Below, piece by piece: positions 8,288 through 16,956 of a DNA stretch of 36,301 nucleotides. How positions within the stretch are numbered: position 1 is the stretch's first letter; the number at the start of each line of letters is the position of its first letter. Under the pieces are notes generated by a model. It saw only the letters and a program-made list of their open reading frames with translations. It was not told where the DNA came from and did no database searches. The position numbers and the translations under genes were made by a program. The DNA comes from Crocinitomicaceae bacterium (GTDB lineage: Bacteria; Bacteroidota; Bacteroidia; Flavobacteriales_D; Sanyastnellaceae). The stretch covers positions 4,795-41,095 of the forward strand of contig PBIE01000025.1 of the NCBI GenBank assembly GCA_002720375.1, given 5' to 3'.

Positions 8288-9600
8288 TTTTCGTGTGATC
8301 CGCGACGTCCGATGGAGGTGTATTCCCAACCGCGATCGGCCATGTCGTCGACATCGTAAAGGTTTCTTCCGTCGAACACAATGGGGTTTTTCAGGGCATT
8401 CTTCATTCGGTCAAAATCCGGGGTCCGGAACACCTGCCATTCAGTGCAGATGAGCAGGGCATCTGCACCGGACAAGGCTGCATAGGAGTTCTCTGCAAAC
8501 ATAATCCGGTCGCCTAATCGACCTCGAACATTGTCCATGGCCTCCGGGTCAAAAGCACACACAGTGGCCCCCGCTTCGAGTAGCTTTTCAATCATGTAAA
8601 GTGCCGGTGCTTCTCTGATGTCGTCCGTCTCCGGCTTGAACGCCAGACCCCAAAGGGCGATTCTCACACCGTTGAGGTTCCCATTGAACCGCTTCAGCAT
8701 GGGGTCAAACAAAACTGTTTTTTGGGACTCGTTGACTTCCATCACACTGGTGAGGATTTCAAACTTGTGATTCGCCTCACGACCGCTGCGGTGAAGTGCT
8801 TGCACGTCCTTGGGGAAGCAACTGCCCCCGTATCCGATCCCGGGAAACAGGAAGCGCGGTCCGATCCGTGTGTCTGTTCCGATACCCCGGCGCACTTTGT
8901 CCACATCCGCTCCAACCTTCTCGCAGAAGTTAGCGATCTCATTCATGAAGGTAATCTTGGTCGCCAAAAAGGCATTGGCAGCGTATTTCGTGAGTTCAGC
9001 GCTGCGTTCGTCCATGACGATGAGGGGGTTGCCCTGGCGGATGAACGGCTTGTAGAGCCGGGTCATGACCTCTTCTGCACGGTCGCTTCCGACGCCAATG
9101 ACCACGCGGTCTGGCTTCAAGAAGTCGTCCACGGCATAGCCTTCCCGCAAAAATTCAGGGTTGGACACGACGTCAAAGTCAACAGTCGCGTGAGCGGCCA
9201 GAGCGGCGGTGACCTTCTCGGCAGTGCCCACAGGCACCGTGCTCTTGTCCACGATGACCTTGTAATCGGTCATCATGCGGCCAAGTTGATCGGCAACACC
9301 CAGCACATAGCTCAGGTCCGCGCTGCCATCCTCGCCAGGAGGGGTGGGCAGGGCGAGGAAAATGATTTCCGCAGGCTCCACTGCTTCTGCGAGATTGGTG
9401 GTGAAGCTGAGTCTACCGGCCTGGATGTTCCGTTCAAACAGGACATCTAAGTGCGGTTCATAGATCGGTACCTCTCCATTCCGCATCCTGTGTACCTTGG
9501 ATTCGTCGATGTCAACGCAGATGACTTCATTTCCTGTTTCGGCAAAACAGGTGCCAGTTACAAGGCCAACGTAGCCAGTGCCTACAACAGCAATTTTCAT
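8284..9600 (-). CDS. ugd: UDP-glucose 6-dehydrogenase
   Basis: A 438-residue enzyme oxidising UDP-glucose to UDP-glucuronate with two NAD+. It has the N-terminal NAD motif [11 protein letters not shown], the conserved [13 protein letters not shown] and NPEFLREG segments, and the catalytic Cys261 in [12 protein letters not shown]. Length and motifs match the bacterial Ugd/KfiD family. Its product feeds the decarboxylase encoded immediately downstream (4-base overlap). The aminotransferase gene lies 27 bases upstream in the same orientation. Confidence 0.95.
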   Translation of the reverse strand: MKIAVVGTGYVGLVTGTCFAETGNEVICVDIDESKVHRMRNGEVPIYEPHLDVLFERNIQAGRLSFTTNLAEAVEPAEIIFLALPTPPGEDGSADLSYVLGVADQLGRMMTDYKVIVDKSTVPVGTAEKVTAALAAHATVDFDVVSNPEFLREGYAVDDFLKPDRVVIGVGSDRAEEVMTRLYKPFIRQGNPLIVMDERSAELTKYAANAFLATKITFMNEIANFCEKVGADVDKVRRGIGTDTRIGPRFLFPGIGYGGSCFPKDVQALHRSGREANHKFEILTSVMEVNESQKTVLFDPMLKRFNGNLNGVRIALWGLAFKPETDDIREAPALYMIEKLLEAGATVCAFDPEAMDNVRGRLGDRIMFAENSYAALSGADALLICTEWQVFRTPDFDRMKNALKNPIVFDGRNLYDVDDMADRGWEYTSIGRRGSHEK

Positions 9601-9627
9601 GACTTCTGGGGGCGAATTTGGTCGCCG

Positions 9628-10806
9628 TTAAAGGTACGATGCCAAAGCCCGTCGGATTGCTCCGGCTATGTAGTCCTGCTGGTCATTGGTCAATTCGGTG
9701 TGCATGGGAAGGCTCAGCACACGGTTGGTCAGGTCCTCGGTGACCGGGAGTTCAGGGGGTCTACTGGGTAAATCGGTAAATGCTTCTTGATGGTGAATTG
9801 GCTTGGGATAATAAATGCCAAAAGGGATGCCTTGGGCCTGAAGTTGGGATGCCAAGTGGTCTCGGAGTCCGGGCCCGTCACCCTTTGCGCCCAGTTTAAT
9901 CGTGTATTGATGGAACACGTGGCGCGAGCGCGGGTGGCGGTAGGGTAGGGTAATTTTCGGGTGATCGCCAAGCAGGGCATCATATCGGTCGGCTGCTTTT
10001 CTGCGCGCCGCATTGTAGTCTGCCAGGTGGGGCAGTTTGACTCCTAAAATGGCCGCTTGAATGCTGTCAAGGCGGCTGTTCATCCCGATGATTTCGTGTT
10101 CGTAACGTTGCTTCGACCCGTGGTTGCAGATCATGCGAAGGCGCTTGGCAAGGGCAGCGTCACGGGTGAAGCAAGCTCCTCCATCTCCATATGCCCCGAG
10201 GTTTTTGGAGGGGAAGAAGCTGGTGGTGCCAATTGTCCCCATGGTTCCAGCGGATTGCCATGTTTCGTCTGGAGATTGCCAGGTAGAACCGATGGCCTGT
10301 GCTGCGTCCTCTACAATGGTGAGTCCGTGCTGTTTTGCCAGCGCTTGGAGGGCTGTCATGTCTGCGCATTGTCCGTATAGATGAACTGGCATGATGACCT
10401 TGGTCTGGGGGGTCACGGCGTTGGCGACGGCGTCGGGGTCGAGCGTAAAACTGAGTGGGTCCACGTCCACCATGACCGGCGTCAGACGCAGGAGGTGAAT
10501 GACTTCCACAGTCGAGATGAAAGTAAAAGATGGCGTGATGACCTCGTCGCCTGGTCGAAGGCCCAATGCCATTAGGGCAGCCATCAGGGCATCCGTTCCA
10601 TTGGCGCAAGGCACAACGTGGATGGGCGCCGCCGCCGTGTGGCCGAGCCACTCGCCGAGAGCCAATGTGAAGTTTTTTACAGCAGGGCCATTGATGAACT
10701 GTCCTGATTGGACCACATCGAGGACGGCTTTGTCTATTTCAGATTGAATCCGCGCGTATTGTCCGCGGACGTCAACCATGTGCAGGGTGGGGGAGTCGTC
10801 GGCCAT
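9628..10806 (-). CDS. DegT/DnrJ/EryC1-family sugar aminotransferase (WbpE-like)
   Basis: A 392-residue PLP-dependent enzyme with fold-type I aminotransferase features. The segment CANGTDALMAALMALG binds the PLP phosphate, VEDAAQAIG carries the Asp and Gln near the pyridine ring, and Lys201 in SFFPSKNLGAYGDGG is the PLP lysine. The opening MVDVRGQYARI and VHLYGQCADM are typical of WbpE-like enzymes, which aminate C3 of a UDP-3-keto-GlcNAc uronate using glutamate. A role on a dTDP-keto sugar made via RmlB is the main alternative. It is the first gene of the seven-gene minus-strand operon; an AT-rich spacer lies upstream. Confidence 0.88.
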   Translation of the reverse strand: MADDSPTLHMVDVRGQYARIQSEIDKAVLDVVQSGQFINGPAVKNFTLALGEWLGHTAAAPIHVVPCANGTDALMAALMALGLRPGDEVITPSFTFISTVEVIHLLRLTPVMVDVDPLSFTLDPDAVANAVTPQTKVIMPVHLYGQCADMTALQALAKQHGLTIVEDAAQAIGSTWQSPDETWQSAGTMGTIGTTSFFPSKNLGAYGDGGACFTRDAALAKRLRMICNHGSKQRYEHEIIGMNSRLDSIQAAILGVKLPHLADYNAARRKAADRYDALLGDHPKITLPYRHPRSRHVFHQYTIKLGAKGDGPGLRDHLASQLQAQGIPFGIYYPKPIHHQEAFTDLPSRPPELPVTEDLTNRVLSLPMHTELTNDQQDYIAGAIRRALASYL

Positions 10807-10923
10807 CAGGTTTGGCGAAGATACCGCCCACCGTGACTCCTCAAGTCCAACAATCTTTCGCTATTTACTTCGGTATTTTTTCGATGAAATAATATATTAT
10901 ATAGATAAAAAGGTGTATTTTGT
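10807..10923. promoter_or_regulatory. AT-rich divergent intergenic region
   Basis: The spacer is 117 bases between the polysaccharide operon (minus) and a secreted-protein gene (plus). Its right half is strikingly AT-rich (for example AATAATATATTATATAG) against a GC-richer background, as expected of a promoter region. I see no exact TAnnTTTG element on either strand; TATTTTG just before the ATG at 10924 is one base short of the consensus. Its regulatory function is inferred from position and composition. Confidence 0.4.
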
Positions 10924-11418
10924 ATGATTAGAATCGTTATGAACGCTATTTTCCGCTTGTCCCTTCGCGCAGCATTTGCGCTCCTCATTTGCCTCTTGAC
11001 CGGCCCAGGTCACGCGCAGGCCTTCAATCCCGATGCCAATGGAGACGGGCAGGTCGGTGCTGGCGACGTCCTCGCCGTCCTCGCGGTTTACGGTCTGCCC
11101 TTTGATGCCTCTGACTTGGTACCGAGAATTTTGCACTTTGACCCCGATACCACGGCCTCCCTTCCATTGGGTTACGACCTGTACATCGCAGAAGACTTCA
11201 CCTTCCCGTATTTGTATGTCACTGTGCCAGATGGTGAGTTCCCTGGTCAGTCCTTCAGGGTGGCTGTCGAAAAGCAGCCCGATATGGACGACCAGCAGGT
11301 GTACCTACAGGACACCCAAGGAAACTGGTTGGCCTTGGCCCGTCAATTTGAAACCAATGGCAGGTACGCTGAGCTGGTTTGGACGGGCATGCGATGGGTT
11401 TCTTCAAACTTGGACTGA
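10924..11418 (+). CDS. Small secreted protein with N-terminal dockerin-like EF-hand module
   Basis: A 164-residue protein of unknown function. The first ~33 residues form a signal peptide (hydrophobic AAFALLICLLTG, then GHAQA). Directly after it is a single dockerin-like calcium loop, FNPDANGDGQVGAGDVLAVL (about residues 34-53), followed by VYGLPFD. The rest (about 110 residues) looks like a small beta domain with no motif I recognise. The same type of module is found at the C-termini of the two large secreted proteins in the window, but here it is N-terminal. An internal ATG at 10939 is a possible alternative start. The gene ends 46 bases before tRNA-Leu. Confidence 0.75.
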   Translation: MIRIVMNAIFRLSLRAAFALLICLLTGPGHAQAFNPDANGDGQVGAGDVLAVLAVYGLPFDASDLVPRILHFDPDTTASLPLGYDLYIAEDFTFPYLYVTVPDGEFPGQSFRVAVEKQPDMDDQQVYLQDTQGNWLALARQFETNGRYAELVWTGMRWVSSNLD

Positions 11419-11464
11419 ACCCCTGTTGCCATCCTTCCGTTTTTGTTTTCGACCTTCGCGCAAT

Positions 11465-11548
11465 GCCCGGATGGTGGAATTGGTAGACACGACAGACTTA
11501 AAATCTGTTGGCCCTAGGGCCGTGCGGGTTCAAGTCCCGCTCCGGGTA
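11465..11548 (+). tRNA. tRNA-Leu (anticodon TAA)
   Basis: An 84-base class II tRNA. The acceptor stem GCCCGGA pairs with TCCGGGT, with a G1-U72 wobble pair and discriminator A. The D-arm is TGGAATTGGTAGACA, the anticodon stem is ACAGA/TCTGT with loop CTTAAAA (anticodon TAA, reading UUA codons), and there is a long variable arm. The T-arm is GCGGG TTCAAGT CCCGC. CCA is not fully encoded (CA follows the discriminator). A terminator hairpin follows at once. Confidence 0.97.
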
Positions 11549-11550
11549 CA

Positions 11551-11582
11551 AAAAAGCCCCAGCCTTGCAGCTGGGGCTTTTT
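11551..11582. terminator. Bidirectional intrinsic terminator
   Basis: A perfect stem GCCCCAGC (11556-11563) / GCTGGGGC (11570-11577) with a 6-base loop, flanked by an A-run on the left and a T-run on the right. It should stop transcription from tRNA-Leu on the plus strand and from the large protease gene, whose stop is at 11604, on the minus strand. Confidence 0.9.
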
Positions 11583-11603
11583 GATAGAGTCGGTCGCTGA
11601 CCC

Positions 11604-14600
11604 TCAGTCGCATTCGCCGCCGAAGACAGAAAGCATCACGAGCATGTCGGAAGTGGTTACACTGCCATCTCCATTCATGTCGTGGTTGCAGTTGGCAGGG
11701 CAGCCAAAGTCACCGAGGAGCATAAGCAAGTCCCCAATGCCGATGATTCCATCGTTGTTGAAGTCACCAAAGCATTCGTAGACCTCTTGGAAGGTCAGGC
11801 TCTGCTGCAGAATTTGTGGGTTCTCGCCGTTATTTGTCCGCGTTTGCAAATTCACTGTGAAGCTGACCTCTCCATCGGTGGTCAGTTGAGCGATGAGGAC
11901 CTGTCCGTTCGCATCAGGGAAAGCGGTGGGCTCCAAGTCAGGGTAAATGAAGACCGATCCACCATTGACATCGTCGGCCACGATAGACCCTCCGCTTCCT
12001 TCAAAGGCCGCGAAGTCCAGACCGATGGAGCTGACGTCTGCGGAATTGTCCTCGCCCCCAACGGTCAGCCAGCTGTCAAACTCGAGGAGAGGATCGACAG
12101 GTAACAATGCGGGGTTGTATCCAACCGCAAGTGGGCCACCGAGCGTATTCTGGTAGAACGTTGTCGTGGTGTTGATGGTCATGGGTACACTGTCGAACCC
12201 ATAGACCGCCACAAGTTGTTCTGTGGGATCCGCGAACTCTGCCCAGATACGATAGGTGGTCATGCCTTCCACCGTGTTTTGAGCAACCACGTCGTAGCCA
12301 ATTTGAACGAAGCTGCTTTCTGCTTGCTCGTCTTCATCGCAAATGCCGTCGTTGTCCGAGTCATTGAGGCAGTTTCCATCGCAGTCGACGTTGTCGCTTA
12401 CGGGGTAGGTGCAAGACCCATTGTCCACAGTGGCGGAGGGGCTGTAGTTGCATGCTTCAGCATCTGTGCACCCTGGGATATCACCTCCAGTGCAGGTGTT
12501 CACTGTCTCTGTGGCACCAAAGTCACCACCTGAAGCCACCACAGCACCATCGATTTCCAACGTGTAGCTGCCATCACCCCAGTCACAGCATATTCCATCA
12601 CCGAATGTATCGGTGACCGTCAAATCATAGCACCCTGCTGGTAGACATGTGGATTCCACCACAGTGCCCTCTTGACCGTCATAGGGGCCACCGGACCAAA
12701 CTTCCGAGCCGTTTTCATCGGCGAGGACCCAAGAGAACTCGCCAGGATAGTTGTCCAGAACCGTGGTCATAGTGAAGTTCACGCCTTCAGAGACACAGGA
12801 GCCATCATCGATGACAGCATCGGCATCGTAGTTGCAAGCAGCGGGGTCAGTGCAGCCGCCACATGTGCTGTTGTCACCTCCGCAGACGCCACATTCGTCA
12901 TTTTGAAGGCATGATCCATCTTCGAAGACTGCTTCCTCATCGTAATTGCAGGCCTCGGTGTCGGTACAGCCCGAGCAGGAGCTGTTGTCACCACCGCAAA
13001 CCCCACAATCGTCATTGAACAGGCAAGAGCCGTCATCCGTCGTGGCAGAAGGGTCGTAATTACAGGCAGTCTCAATGGTGCAGCCAACACAACTGTAGTC
13101 ACAATTTCCGTTGTCGATTCCTGCATCTTCATCATAGTTGCAAGCTTGCGGGTCGGTACACCCGAAGTTGATGTTGTCCGTGCAAAAGGAGACGGATTCC
13201 CCATCGCCAAAGTCACCGCCAGACGCAATGACCGTCGAATCTACTGTTAGGGTATATCCTCCGGGTTCGTAAATGCCATCTCCCCAACTGTCCAGAATAT
13301 CGAACGTGTAGCAACCGTCTCCAACGCAGATATTCTCCTCGAAGGTCTCACCTATGCTTGTGTAGGGCCCGCCATTGAGCAATATGTTACCAGTGCTATC
13401 GGATAGAGACCACGTCGTCTCGCCGGGCCATGTGTCTGTTGTGATGCTCACAGCAATGTTTATGCCTTCTCCCACACAGGATCCGTCATCTATGGTTGCA
13501 TCTTCATCATAATTACAGCTGGCAGAATCGGTGCAACCATAGCAACTGAAGTCACAAGCATTGTTGTCGAATTCGGCATCCGCATCATAGTTGCATGCTG
13601 TATTATCGGTGCAGCCATATGCACCGCCGGCACAGAAAGAAATGGATTCCCCATCTCCAAAGTCGCCTCCGGATGCCATAGAAACACCATCAATGGTCAA
13701 ATCGTAGCTTCCGGAGCCCCATCCGCAGCAAATTCCGTCTCCAAAGCTGTCATATATGTTGAAGGTGTAGCATCCATCTCCAATGCAGAAGTTCTCGATG
13801 ACAGTGCCCCCTGCTTCGCTGTAAGGACCGCCACTGGCAACTTGGGCTCCAAGGCTGTCTACCAAATTCCAGGTTGTTTCTCCTGGATAGTTGTCGAGGT
13901 TAATGGTCAAAGCGACAGCGAGACCGTCTCCCACGCAAGAGCCATCATCCAAAGTGGCGTCTGCATCGTAGTTGCAACTCTCAGGATCGGTGCAGCCGTA
14001 GCAACTGTAATCACAGTTTCCATTGTCTAGCTCGGCCTCGGCGTCATAATTACACGCAGTCTCGTCCGTACATCCATAATTACCCCCGACGCACACGGAT
14101 GTCGATTCAAGATCAGCGAATTCACCTCCGTTTACATACTCCACGCCGTCCACACTCAGGACGTAGTCTCCCACCCCATAAGCACAGCAGATGCCATCTC
14201 CGAAACTGTCAAACAACTGGAATGTGTAGCAGCCATCTCCGACGCAGAAGCTTTCTTCAATTGTTGCGCCAGCTTCCGCGTAGGGTCCACCAGAGGCGAC
14301 GGCTGCTCCGGTTGAGTCGAGCAGGTTCCAAGTGGTTTCACCAGGAAAATTGTCCAGAAGCAATGTCAATGAAAAATTAAAGCCGTCGAGCACACAGGAT
14401 CCATCATCTAAAATGGCTTCCGGGTTGAAATTACATGCCTCACTGTCTGTGCATCCTGAGCAAGTGCTGTCGTCTCCGCCGCACACCCCGCATAGGTCGA
14501 GAGCAAGACATGAACCGTCGTCTTCAATTGCCGATGGTTCAAAGTTGCAAGCTGTGCTGTCTGTGCATCCGGCAATTCCGCCACCACCGGAACCACAGAG

Positions 14601-16658
14601 TCCAGCAATTGTCCACGATGCGTCGTATTGGACGTTGGCTGAGGTGCTGTATCCGTTGTACAAGGAGACGGACCAACTTCCATTGCCACTGAGTCCAGTT
14701 CCGGTCAGGTCTAAAAAGGCGGTGTAGGTTCCGGATGTCGTTGTCTGCCAATCGGCAGGCCATAGATTAAAGTCGCCCACGCTGGTGCAACCGGCGGGGC
14801 TTGAATTGTATCCCCCGAGGGCAATGCAGCCGCCGTCTGGGCCAGTGATGGAAATGGCCAGGTCTGCAGGCCAGCTTCCGCCATTGTCTGTATTGGACCA
14901 GTTTAGATTCAGGTCCAAACTCTCAGGGGAGCCCTCAGCTTCGAAGGTGTATGATGCTGATTCTTCCTCTGCACCCAGTGTGACATCAAGTGCGCCTTCT
15001 GCATCGCAATCGCAGGGAAGGTCGTTCTGAGGCAAGATGCATGACCCATCGTCAATGGTGGCAGTTGCATCGTAATTGCAAGCCTCTTCATTCGTGCATC
15101 CTGAGCAACTGCTTCCATCGCCACCACAGATTCCACACACGTCGTCTTGCACGCAAGTTCCATTGTCCTCTGTTGCCTCTGGGTCGTAGTTGCAGGCTGT
15201 GGGATCCGTGCATCCCGCATCGGGATTGCTATTTGTGGGATAACTGTCAAGGGTGAGTTGTCCAGTTCCCAGCGGGTCGAGATAGCCTGACACCCCGACG
15301 CCCCAAGAGACGTCAAAACGTCCGTAATAATCATACGCTCCGTTGTTTACTGAGCCACTGCATGCAGCCGCACCGCCGTATAGCTGTCCGATGATTCTTT
15401 GGTTTCCATCAAAGAGGGGAGAGCCAGAAGAACCAGGTTCAGTGACACCTGCTTCCCATGCATTGATCCACCACACTTGTGCACCTCCCGCAGTAGAGGT
15501 GTAAGGTGCATCGTTTTCAAAACAGATTTTTTTGACGTCCCCGCTGGGGTGGTGAATTCCCACTGCAGAGGTCGGCGCAGATCCGCTGGCATCCCATCCG
15601 GCGTATTCCACATTGAAGTCTGCTGGCGGAGCTGAACTCAGCTCAATCAATGCCACATCGCTGTTGCCGCTGTTCACCAAAAGGGTTCCCCCGGAAATGC
15701 TTTGGTTGGTGGGGCCTGTATTTCCGTCGCAGGTGCTGCTTTCATGGTTGAAGTAGTACACCCAGCTGTTCGGGTTGCCGAGGCAGTGGTTTGCCGTCAG
15801 GAAGTAGGGCGTTCCGTCTTCCAACGTGTTGTTGACCAAAGCTCCTGTACAGACCGCAAATCCACCGTTGGTAATGAGTGCAACTGATTTCTTTTGGGTT
15901 TGCCAAGCAGCGCCTTCAGGACAGTTGACGTTGATGTTGCACGCACCAGAATTTCCAAAAGGGCCCATGTTGGCCGTGTTGGCCTCTGGGTTTTGAGGAT
16001 GGAGCAAGAGGCTCCGGTAGCCATGTACGATTTGACTGATTCGAACTTCACCTAAGCCATGCACAGACTCTGGCTCTTGATATTCCACAACAATGTGGTC
16101 ATCATTCAAAAGACCCAAAGGCAAGAATCCCCAGTCCTTCTCATTGGCTTCTGTGAAGCTTCCGAGGAATTGCGTCCGGGCTTGATTCCAAACAAACAGC
16201 TGTGCACCTGAGGGCAGATCAAAGTCCCCAAGGGTCAGACCGATGCCGGTGGCACCTTCGCAATGGATAGCCAAGCGCCAAATCCAACGGTCTTTTTCGA
16301 ATGTCCACTCTCCAGCATTGTCCAGTCCAAGGCTGACTTCACGTTCTACGCCAAATCGCCAAGGGGCTTCTTTGTATTGATCCGTAACAGCATCTTCCGC
16401 AGCCAGGACATTCAAATCCAGTGCTTCAGAAGTAAACGTTGGAATGGTGGACATGTCGATGTTCGATCCCCATTTCCAAGGCGACCCTCCTTGGGAAATT
16501 TGCGCTTGGGAGATTTGCGCGCCCATGAGCAGGACTATGGAGAGAAAGCAGTTCAGCGCGCCCAACCTAATTCGTTCGGTCGAGGCGTTTGTTGTCGCTG
16601 ATTGAAAGAAAGGGGAGCGCTGCAGGGATGCGGCGTGGAATAGAGAGCAAATTCTCAT
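11604..16658 (-). CDS. Large secreted modular serine protease (lysyl-endopeptidase-like) with Cys/Asp repeats and dockerin-like C-terminus
   Basis: A 1684-residue secreted protein. Near residues 35-53 is a signal-peptide core (LNCFLSIVLLMG then QISQAQ), after an unusually long N-region; a downstream non-ATG start is possible. A trypsin-like domain of the Achromobacter lysyl endopeptidase type spans about residues 225-450, with the triad H291 (TANHC), D334 (NSDVALIEL) and S411 (GSSGS). Then come 13 copies of GCTDxxACNYDxxAxxDDGSC, a P-domain-like segment between copies 2 and 3, and four copies of a ~100-residue module with PGETTW, GDGCYTF and DSFGDGICC. The last ~55 residues hold two dockerin-like EF-hand loops ending in FGGECD. 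I infer extracellular protein degradation with calcium- and disulfide-stabilised stalk modules. It is transcribed alone toward a shared terminator. Confidence 0.88.
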   Translation of the reverse strand: MRICSLFHAASLQRSPFFQSATTNASTERIRLGALNCFLSIVLLMGAQISQAQISQGGSPWKWGSNIDMSTIPTFTSEALDLNVLAAEDAVTDQYKEAPWRFGVEREVSLGLDNAGEWTFEKDRWIWRLAIHCEGATGIGLTLGDFDLPSGAQLFVWNQARTQFLGSFTEANEKDWGFLPLGLLNDDHIVVEYQEPESVHGLGEVRISQIVHGYRSLLLHPQNPEANTANMGPFGNSGACNINVNCPEGAAWQTQKKSVALITNGGFAVCTGALVNNTLEDGTPYFLTANHCLGNPNSWVYYFNHESSTCDGNTGPTNQSISGGTLLVNSGNSDVALIELSSAPPADFNVEYAGWDASGSAPTSAVGIHHPSGDVKKICFENDAPYTSTAGGAQVWWINAWEAGVTEPGSSGSPLFDGNQRIIGQLYGGAAACSGSVNNGAYDYYGRFDVSWGVGVSGYLDPLGTGQLTLDSYPTNSNPDAGCTDPTACNYDPEATEDNGTCVQDDVCGICGGDGSSCSGCTNEEACNYDATATIDDGSCILPQNDLPCDCDAEGALDVTLGAEEESASYTFEAEGSPESLDLNLNWSNTDNGGSWPADLAISITGPDGGCIALGGYNSSPAGCTSVGDFNLWPADWQTTTSGTYTAFLDLTGTGLSGNGSWSVSLYNGYSTSANVQYDASWTIAGLCGSGGGGIAGCTDSTACNFEPSAIEDDGSCLALDLCGVCGGDDSTCSGCTDSEACNFNPEAILDDGSCVLDGFNFSLTLLLDNFPGETTWNLLDSTGAAVASGGPYAEAGATIEESFCVGDGCYTFQLFDSFGDGICCAYGVGDYVLSVDGVEYVNGGEFADLESTSVCVGGNYGCTDETACNYDAEAELDNGNCDYSCYGCTDPESCNYDADATLDDGSCVGDGLAVALTINLDNYPGETTWNLVDSLGAQVASGGPYSEAGGTVIENFCIGDGCYTFNIYDSFGDGICCGWGSGSYDLTIDGVSMASGGDFGDGESISFCAGGAYGCTDNTACNYDADAEFDNNACDFSCYGCTDSASCNYDEDATIDDGSCVGEGINIAVSITTDTWPGETTWSLSDSTGNILLNGGPYTSIGETFEENICVGDGCYTFDILDSWGDGIYEPGGYTLTVDSTVIASGGDFGDGESVSFCTDNINFGCTDPQACNYDEDAGIDNGNCDYSCVGCTIETACNYDPSATTDDGSCLFNDDCGVCGGDNSSCSGCTDTEACNYDEEAVFEDGSCLQNDECGVCGGDNSTCGGCTDPAACNYDADAVIDDGSCVSEGVNFTMTTVLDNYPGEFSWVLADENGSEVWSGGPYDGQEGTVVESTCLPAGCYDLTVTDTFGDGICCDWGDGSYTLEIDGAVVASGGDFGATETVNTCTGGDIPGCTDAEACNYSPSATVDNGSCTYPVSDNVDCDGNCLNDSDNDGICDEDEQAESSFVQIGYDVVAQNTVEGMTTYRIWAEFADPTEQLVAVYGFDSVPMTINTTTTFYQNTLGGPLAVGYNPALLPVDPLLEFDSWLTVGGEDNSADVSSIGLDFAAFEGSGGSIVADDVNGGSVFIYPDLEPTAFPDANGQVLIAQLTTDGEVSFTVNLQTRTNNGENPQILQQSLTFQEVYECFGDFNNDGIIGIGDLLMLLGDFGCPANCNHDMNGDGSVTTSDMLVMLSVFGGECD
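12411..15215 (-). repeat. Thirteen copies of a GCTDxxACNYDxxAxxDDGSC coding repeat
   Basis: Within the protease gene, 13 copies of an about 22-codon motif can be counted, with core GCTD-x2-ACNYD-x2-A-x2-DDGSC. Some carry an extension of the form NDxCGVCGGDNSxC, others DYSCYGCTD. Each copy has three or four Cys and several Asp, suggesting disulfide-knotted, possibly calcium-binding units. Related units occur in the arylsulfotransferase-like gene at 19681-21585 (GCANPVACNYND, GCTQSGAVNFNP). The copies are diverged at DNA level, so this is an old protein repeat, not a recent tandem duplication. Confidence 0.9.
12493..14397 (-). repeat. Four copies of a ~100-residue beta-type module
   Basis: Approximate DNA spans are 14090-14397, 13620-13940, 13185-13485 and 12493-12800. 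Each copy reads in order: a hydrophobic strand with LDNYPGETTW or a variant, GGPY, a CxGDGCYTF segment, DSFGDGICC, and a final VDGxxxASGGDFG. The third copy lacks the paired CC (DSWGDGIYEPG). Each follows directly on a GCTD...DDGSC repeat. I do not recognise a named function; adhesion or ligand binding is possible. Confidence 0.75.
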
Positions 16659-16770
16659 GGTTTAATTGGTTCTTCTGGCAGAAGGTTCTGGCTTTGTCAA
16701 GATGCATCGGAAAAAGGGCATTTGCTACATTATTATACTGAATGATTTCAGGTCTTTTGTTCTTGGCTCG

Positions 16771-16801
16771 GTTGTAGACGATGTGTTTTGGTGTAAATTT
16801 G
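16771..16801 (+). promoter_or_regulatory. Bacteroidota-type promoter of tRNA-Gly
   Basis: TAAATTTG (16794-16801) is an exact TAnnTTTG -7 element, with GTTG (16771-16774; consensus TTTG/TTG) exactly 19 bases upstream. The predicted transcription start lies a few bases before the tRNA at 16813. Spacing and position make this the best promoter call in the window. Confidence 0.65.
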
Positions 16802-16812
16802 CCGTCGCAAAA

Positions 16813-16885
16813 GCGAGAATAGCTCAGTTGGTAGAGCACAACCTTGCCAAGGTTGGGGTCGCGAGTTCGAGTCTCGTTTCTCGCT
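16813..16885 (+). tRNA. tRNA-Gly (anticodon GCC)
   Basis: A 73-base tRNA. The acceptor stem GCGAGAA pairs with TTCTCGC, with discriminator T as usual for bacterial tRNA-Gly. The D-arm is AGCTCAGTTGGTAGAGC, the anticodon stem CAACC/GGTTG has loop TTGCCAA (anticodon GCC), and the T-arm is CGAG/CTCG around TTCGAGT. CCA is not encoded. A promoter lies just upstream and a terminator just downstream. Confidence 0.97.
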
Positions 16886-16889
16886 CAGT

Positions 16890-16922
16890 AAAAAGGGCTT
16901 CCGACACCGGAAGCCCTTTTTT
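16890..16922. terminator. Bidirectional intrinsic terminator
   Basis: A perfect stem GGGCTTCCG (16895-16903) / CGGAAGCCC (16908-16916) with a 4-base loop, an A-run before it and a T-run after it. It serves tRNA-Gly on the plus strand and the waaA operon, whose stop is at 16957, on the minus strand. Confidence 0.9.
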
Positions 16923-16956
16923 AATCAAGGATTTTGCCCTTGGCAATTGATTGAGT

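Noticed and set aside
10911-10923. TATTTTG as a -7 promoter element for the small secreted protein gene
   Set aside because: It is one base short of TAnnTTTG, lacks a TTG at the right spacing and is too close to the ATG.
12411-15215. Possible CRISPR or DNA-level tandem repeat array
   Set aside because: The spacing is irregular, the copies are diverged at DNA level, and they are in frame and conserved as protein motifs, so this is a coding repeat.
11465-16885. Genomic island between two tRNA genes
   Set aside because: Neither tRNA has a repeated 3' end nearby, there is no integrase or transposase, and the content matches other secreted proteins of the same organism type.
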